Shown here in pieces: positions 60,987 through 64,000 of a stretch of DNA of 64,000 nt. A program made the translations under genes and the position numbers. Source of the DNA: Lepidostoma basale (taxonomy: Eukaryota; Arthropoda; Insecta; Trichoptera; Lepidostomatidae). The notes beneath the pieces are model-generated. The model was not told the origin of the DNA, did not search any database, and saw nothing but the letters and a program-made list of their open reading frames with translations. The stretch's first letter is position 1. Each line of letters opens with the position of its first letter. The stretch is taken from NCBI GenBank assembly GCA_022606425.2, contig JAHDVF020000508.1, forward strand, positions 434,001 through 498,000, read 5' to 3'.

Positions 60987-61044
60987 TATAGTATAAAATG
61001 TATAGTAAAAGTAAAAAATGTACAGTAAAACGACATACGATAGT

Positions 61045-61290
61045 TAATATGAATGAAAACGTTTATCTTCTAGGAGTTTTATTATATAATGTTTAAATAC
61101 ACATTTAGTAATTTGTATAAACAACACTTTATTTGGGTTGGGTCCCGCCGTAGCTTTGTCATGGTGAGAAAGTTAACTAAATATAAAAAATATCTTTTTT
61201 TATATATTTCGTTTACTCTCTCACCCTGACGAAGCTCCGGCGGGAGCGAAACCGGTTGGTGTTACCAAATAAAGTGGTGTTTAAACAAAT
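61045..61290. repeat. HR-B edge and HR-G repeat pair
   Basis: 61047-61085 HR-B edge. 61115-61165 is a decayed minus HR-G unit (GGGTCCCGCCGTAGCTTTGT). 61211-61280 is an intact plus HR-G unit with its ACCAAATAAAGTGGT flank. Confidence 0.7.
61222..61261 (+). ncRNA. Hammerhead-ribozyme-like motif (HR-G), most complete
   Basis: Stem I CACC/GGTG (61222-61225, 61258-61261). Core CTGACGA (61226-61232), extra A61233. Stem II GCTCC/GGAGC with loop GGCG. GAA (61248-61250), stem III ACC/GGT loopless (61251-61256), cleavage nucleotide T61257 (H, allowed). Every stem pair is Watson-Crick and every conserved core base is present. Confidence 0.65.
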
Positions 61291-61374
61291 AATATTTGTT
61301 ATAACAAATGCATTTTATTCGAAAAAATTATTTTATTAACTGACGAAACTGATAACATTATTATTATTATTATT

Positions 61375-61605
61375 ATTTTGATGATTTATATTTTAAGTGC
61401 GCCGTTTTGTAAAATCAATTACTCCAAGGGCGCACTAGGAAATGACTGACCAAACAGTGCAGTCTATAGAAGTTTCTTAAATTTAACGTCACTATCCTCA
61501 TACTTAATACTAACATGGAAGCTGTTCCACGCCAACGGACCCGCAACGCTGAAAGCACGATAAGAGTAACTTGTTTTATTGGCTTTGACTGGAATTGTTA
61601 TGTTG
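61375..61605 (-). mobile_element. CR1/L2-like LINE 3' scrap
   Basis: Reverse: YSYRAFSVAGPLAWNSFHVS, then DSDVKFKKLL. 3' end GCGCCCTTGGAGTAATTGAT and GGCGCACTT with TTATTATTATT at left. Same end style as 20660-21420. Confidence 0.75.
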
Positions 61606-61629
61606 TTTGCATATACATAACTAACATAA

Positions 61630-61700
61630 TACTTATGAAGGGCTTCAGTGTCCGAAACATGTTTGTATTTTAATTTTAATTTTTAATAAAGTTATTATTA
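61630..61700 (+). repeat. HR-E repeat copy
   Basis: CTTATGA-A-GGGCTTCAGTGTCC-GAA-ACATGT-T: core G5 changed to T, stems partly kept. Flank TTTAATTTTTAATAAAGTTA. Confidence 0.6.
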
Positions 61701-61719
61701 AATAATGAAAACAAAAAAA

Positions 61720-61915
61720 TATGTATGCAAAATTTCTTTATTATTATGAATTTAGTGTGCTTTCATTTGTGTTTATGTTCGACTTGTTTCGGCAGCTTGC
61801 TGCCATCGTCAGCAAGCTGTTGAAACAGGTCGAACATAAACACAAGTGGAAGCACACTAAATACATAATAATAAAGAAATTTTGTATCAATATTTTTTGT
61901 TTTCATTATTTAAAA
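61720..61915. repeat. HR-F fold-back repeat
   Basis: Minus unit CTGACGA-T-GGCAG-CAAG-CTGCC-GAA-ACAAGT-C (plus 61789-61823 region): the only HR-F copy with U4 restored. Arms GTGTTTATGTTCGAC and complement, then CACAAGTGGAAGCACACT. Confidence 0.7.
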
Positions 61916-61917
61916 TG

Positions 61918-62105
61918 AACCGGGTGGTGGTCTAGGGGATAGAACGCTTGGCTCCTGATCCAGGGGACATGGGTTCAAGCCTGGACACGACCAGATTCCT
62001 TCTTCATAATAATGAGCTATTTTCTGCTCACATTGAAGATTTTAAAATAAATTCTAATATCATTGATGTAAATCCTTGATAATAGTCTTTTTTTTTAAAT
62101 ACTTT
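61918..62105 (+). mobile_element. SINE S2
   Basis: GGTGGTGGTCTAGGGGATAG, CTTGGCTCCTGATCCAGGGG, GGGTTCAAGCCTGGACACGA, then CCAGATTCCTTCTTCATAAT as in 51222-51410; T-rich end. Confidence 0.8.
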
Positions 62106-62612
62106 TATAAAGAAATTTCAATTAAAAACATTTATTATTTTAAGTTTTTATTATATTAAGATATAAAAAAAATTCAATGAATCCGCAACCCAAAGTTATG
62201 GCATATATAGAAGAAGTAAATGAAAAGTTTAGTTTTATCGATGAAAACTGCGGGAGTAATATTGGCCTCAAGACCATCACTCATAGTCGTTGGTAGTTGT
62301 GGTCCTTTGAATGACTGTGGTCCGTGGTCCCTTATTACACGCCAGGGCCCACAAAGGACCACGATATTCCCAGCTGGGCCGGCCCCCATTATTGACATTT
62401 CAATTCCTAATTATTGTCCGTCAACACACGCCGGGCCCCCCCACCTGTAATAGCAGGCCCCTAAATTATGATTGTGTTAGCGAGATGTGAATTGAATGCA
62501 TCAATACTGTTTGGGACAAGATCGGATGATGTTATTGACCTTCGATAGCACCAATAAATACTTCATTTAAAACACCGTGAGAAACATTTACGCGTTGTTA
62601 CGTATATCAATT
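62106..62612. other. Spacer with GC-rich patch
   Basis: 62250-62460 (CCGTGGTCCCTTATTACACG, GCTGGGCCGGCCCCCATTAT). Open for 76 codons on the plus strand, but low resemblance to any protein. No repeat recognised. Confidence 0.25.
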
Positions 62613-62614
62613 TA

Positions 62615-63052
62615 ACTAACTAACTAACTAACCATCACGCCGTCTCCACGAAAGGGTAGGCAGAAAGAATGGACTGTCACACTTTTACTGATGTGGCACT
62701 CCATCCTTCTCTTTTCGCCCCGCGGGAGACGCGGTGTGATGGGTTGCGAATCTCATCGCCACCAATAGGCATCTCTCGCGCACACTTCGATCGTCCAACA
62801 CCCACAAAATAAATCTAAAACAATTAATATAAAATACAATGATATAAAATAAAATAACAAAATAAAAATAATTTAACACGAAATGTTCTTTTTAGATGGT
62901 GCACATATTGTCTATTTAATTTATGTTTAACTTATTCACCGTTTAAACACAAAAAACTAAACACAAAAGTCCGGATCGTCCATGTCAACATGTGCAACAT
63001 CGAAAAAAACATAATGTATTATAACATTATGTGCTAAATTAAAAAACGGTGG
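62615..63052 (-). mobile_element. R3 composite element, complete, 11-bp TSD
   Basis: Direct repeat ATATCAATTTA at 62604-62614 and 63053-63063. Tail CTAACTAACTAACTAACC, KDESR-type 3' end, GATGGGTTGCGAATCTCATC block, CGTCCAACACCCACAAAATA, A-rich middle. Then a segment (about 62938-63052) that is inverted relative to the 47615-48075 copy (CCGGATCGTCCATGTCAACA versus GACATGGACGATCCGG). Confidence 0.83.
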
Positions 63053-63084
63053 ATATCAATTTATTTAATTAAATACAATAATCT

Positions 63085-63132
63085 GCAAGGTGGAAGATAT
63101 CATAAGATGGGGTAGACAACGCAGAAGATATA
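63085..63132 (+). mobile_element. GRPPKRW-LINE scrap
   Basis: AAGGTGGAAGATATCATAAG, ATGGGGTAGACAACGCAGAA: VEDIIRWGRQRRR. Confidence 0.6.
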
Positions 63133-63199
63133 TTTTTTTTTTAATTTATTTTAATAAAAATTACAAACATTACAGACATATATTTCCAGATCGTTTGCA

Positions 63200-63430
63200 A
63201 TTACATTATGAGAATTTAAAAGAGAAGCATAATAAAAGCTTAAGAATTAGAAAGAATCTTAGCATTGACATTGCATCCCTGAGGCAACTCACACTATCAC
63301 GAAATAGGTTGACCTCCGAGGCGACCCTATTAAGCAATAAGATTGCCCTACCCACAGACATAAGCATCGACTGGTTGGTTCTGCAAATAAAACAATCTGT
63401 GCTGTCTTTGACGATAATATAAAAAATATA
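63200..63430 (-). mobile_element. Divergent VGRAI-LINE end
   Basis: Reverse: ICRTNQSMLMSVGRAILLLN, RVASEVNLFRDSVSCLRDAM. The SVGRAI.LLN...SE...F..S block fits VGRAI with substitutions like the 38955 copy. Confidence 0.65.
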
Positions 63431-63439
63431 AAATTGTAA

Positions 63440-63905
63440 TTTAGAAAAAAACATACATTTGAATAGACATAATTTATTTAGAAATATATAAATGATTCAT
63501 TTGCATATGATTGGGAATGGGAGCTTGAGAGACTAAAAGTAGACAAAGTATTTAAGTAGAAAGGAGTAAAAGGAGGAATCTGATTATTAATTATGTTTTC
63601 ACCCAATTTCACCGACTTGAGGAATTCTAAAGTGTGTTTAATTTGGTGTCCCGACTAATGATGTATGAAAGTTCATATTTTTCTGGTAAATTTGTATTGT
63701 TACTGATATTCTGAAACAAAATCACAAACACAAACATGTACTACTATTCAAATTATTCCTTTTCCGAATTTCAATATAATAGTAATTCTCTAATCACCGA
63801 TTATTTTAGGAGCAAATGCCGTACGCTCCACCTATTTAGATCCCGAAACCAATCAGATAGTTTTCTATAACCAATTTAAGAGGTATTACTCGCACTATAG
63901 TATAT
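63440..63905 (+). repeat. R5 and R2 repeats
   Basis: 63440-63565 is R5 (ACATACATTTGAATAGACAT, TGATTGGGAATGGGAGCTTG). 63640-63905 is R2 (TTGGTGTCCCGACTAATGAT, GAAACAAAATCACAAACACA, AACCAATCAGATAGTTTTCT). Confidence 0.55.
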
Positions 63906-63914
63906 ATTTTTACT

Positions 63915-64000
63915 AACTAACTAACCATCACGCAATTTCCCCGGAGGGGTAGGCAGAGAGGATGGATCGCCACACTGGCCTGTCCTGGCATACCTCTCGG
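63915..64000 (-). mobile_element. KDESR-LINE (subfamily a), cut by window end
   Basis: Tail ACTAACTAACTAACC, then TTTCCCCGGAGGGGTAGGCA and CTGGCCTGTCCTGGCATACC; continues beyond the window. Confidence 0.85.

Noticed and set aside
39790..61915. A Penelope reverse transcriptase or GIY-YIG endonuclease near the hammerhead-like repeats
   Set aside because: Looked for in frames adjacent to HR units; none seen. The Penelope link rests on ribozyme architecture only.
1..64000. LTR retrotransposon or endogenous virus
   Set aside because: No paired long terminal repeats, primer-binding site, protease, integrase or envelope-like frame was seen.
1..64000. CRISPR array, bacterial operons or contamination
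   Set aside because: No regularly spaced repeats, no Shine-Dalgarno-preceded gene series. Content is uniformly animal transposon-like.

Overview
This window is repeat-dense, AT-rich animal genomic DNA, most probably from an insect. A lepidopteran is my best guess, based on RTE-like LINE ends, tRNA-derived SINEs and many short palindromic repeats; this is inferred, not proven. I found no complete host gene. What can be read is mostly a stratified pile of non-LTR retrotransposon (LINE) 3' ends, SINEs and short fold-back repeats inserted into one another. Three weak traces of host genes exist: a splice-site-flanked 54-bp in-frame micro-exon (14310-14363), a possible 176-bp exon (33610-33785) and a GC-rich possible promoter/5' exon (4030-4215).

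LINE families (names are mine). KDESR-LINE: C-terminal region with YGSEAW, KKDESRINAVE, RWFGHMERM, GRPRKTWHDQIN and a 3' end ...GGCGTGATGG followed by (TTAG)n; subfamilies a, b, c and d (d ends in poly-T or GTT/GTTTT repeats). VGRAI-LINE: jockey/CR1-like C terminus with a (TTTGA)n tail. GRPPKRW-LINE and SWLRN-LINE: both with (GAA)n tails. IEEIAANQ-LINE; RTE-like; CR1/L2-like. All copies are 5'-truncated and mostly frameshifted. At least nine have target-site duplications (TSDs) of 11-15 bp, and one VGRAI copy has 29 bp. Other repeats are tRNA-derived SINEs S1 and S2, a composite LINE-tailed element R3, unclassified repeats R1, R2, R4 and R5, and one Tc1/mariner transposase remnant.

The most interesting layer is a set of at least eight families (HR-A to HR-H, plus HR-I) of short, often head-to-head palindromic repeats. 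Although the families differ in sequence, each carries the same layout: stem I, CUGANGA-like core, one extra A/U, stem II hairpin, GAA, a 3-5 bp palindromic loopless stem III, C/U, stem I. This is the secondary-structure signature of a minimal type I hammerhead ribozyme, as known from Penelope-like elements and retrozymes. Near-intact examples are at 9080-9118, 11854-11897, 37866-37907, 39870-39910, 43550-43588(-), 51036-51080(-), 55987-56026 and 61222-61261. No Penelope reverse transcriptase was seen, so these would be non-autonomous or relic copies.

Layout. 0-6.4 kb: nested LINEs plus HR-H, HR-F and HR-A palindromes. 6.8-8.2 kb: GRPPKRW and RTE-like LINEs. 8.7-12.5 kb: hammerhead-type repeats and KDESR copies. 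13-16.1 kb: R3, Tc1 remnant, micro-exon, 1.6-kb inverted repeat. 16.5-24 kb: LINE fragments. 24-34 kb: VGRAI, SINE and HR clusters. 34-45 kb: R1 repeats, HR-D, HR-B and HR-I, KDESR copies. 45-51 kb: longest KDESR copy, a perfect-looking palindrome, R3. 51-57 kb: SINE S2, VGRAI, SWLRN, RTE-like, HR-G palindrome. 57-64 kb: split SINE, HR-B, KDESR d copies, HR-G, HR-E, HR-F, S2 and R3.
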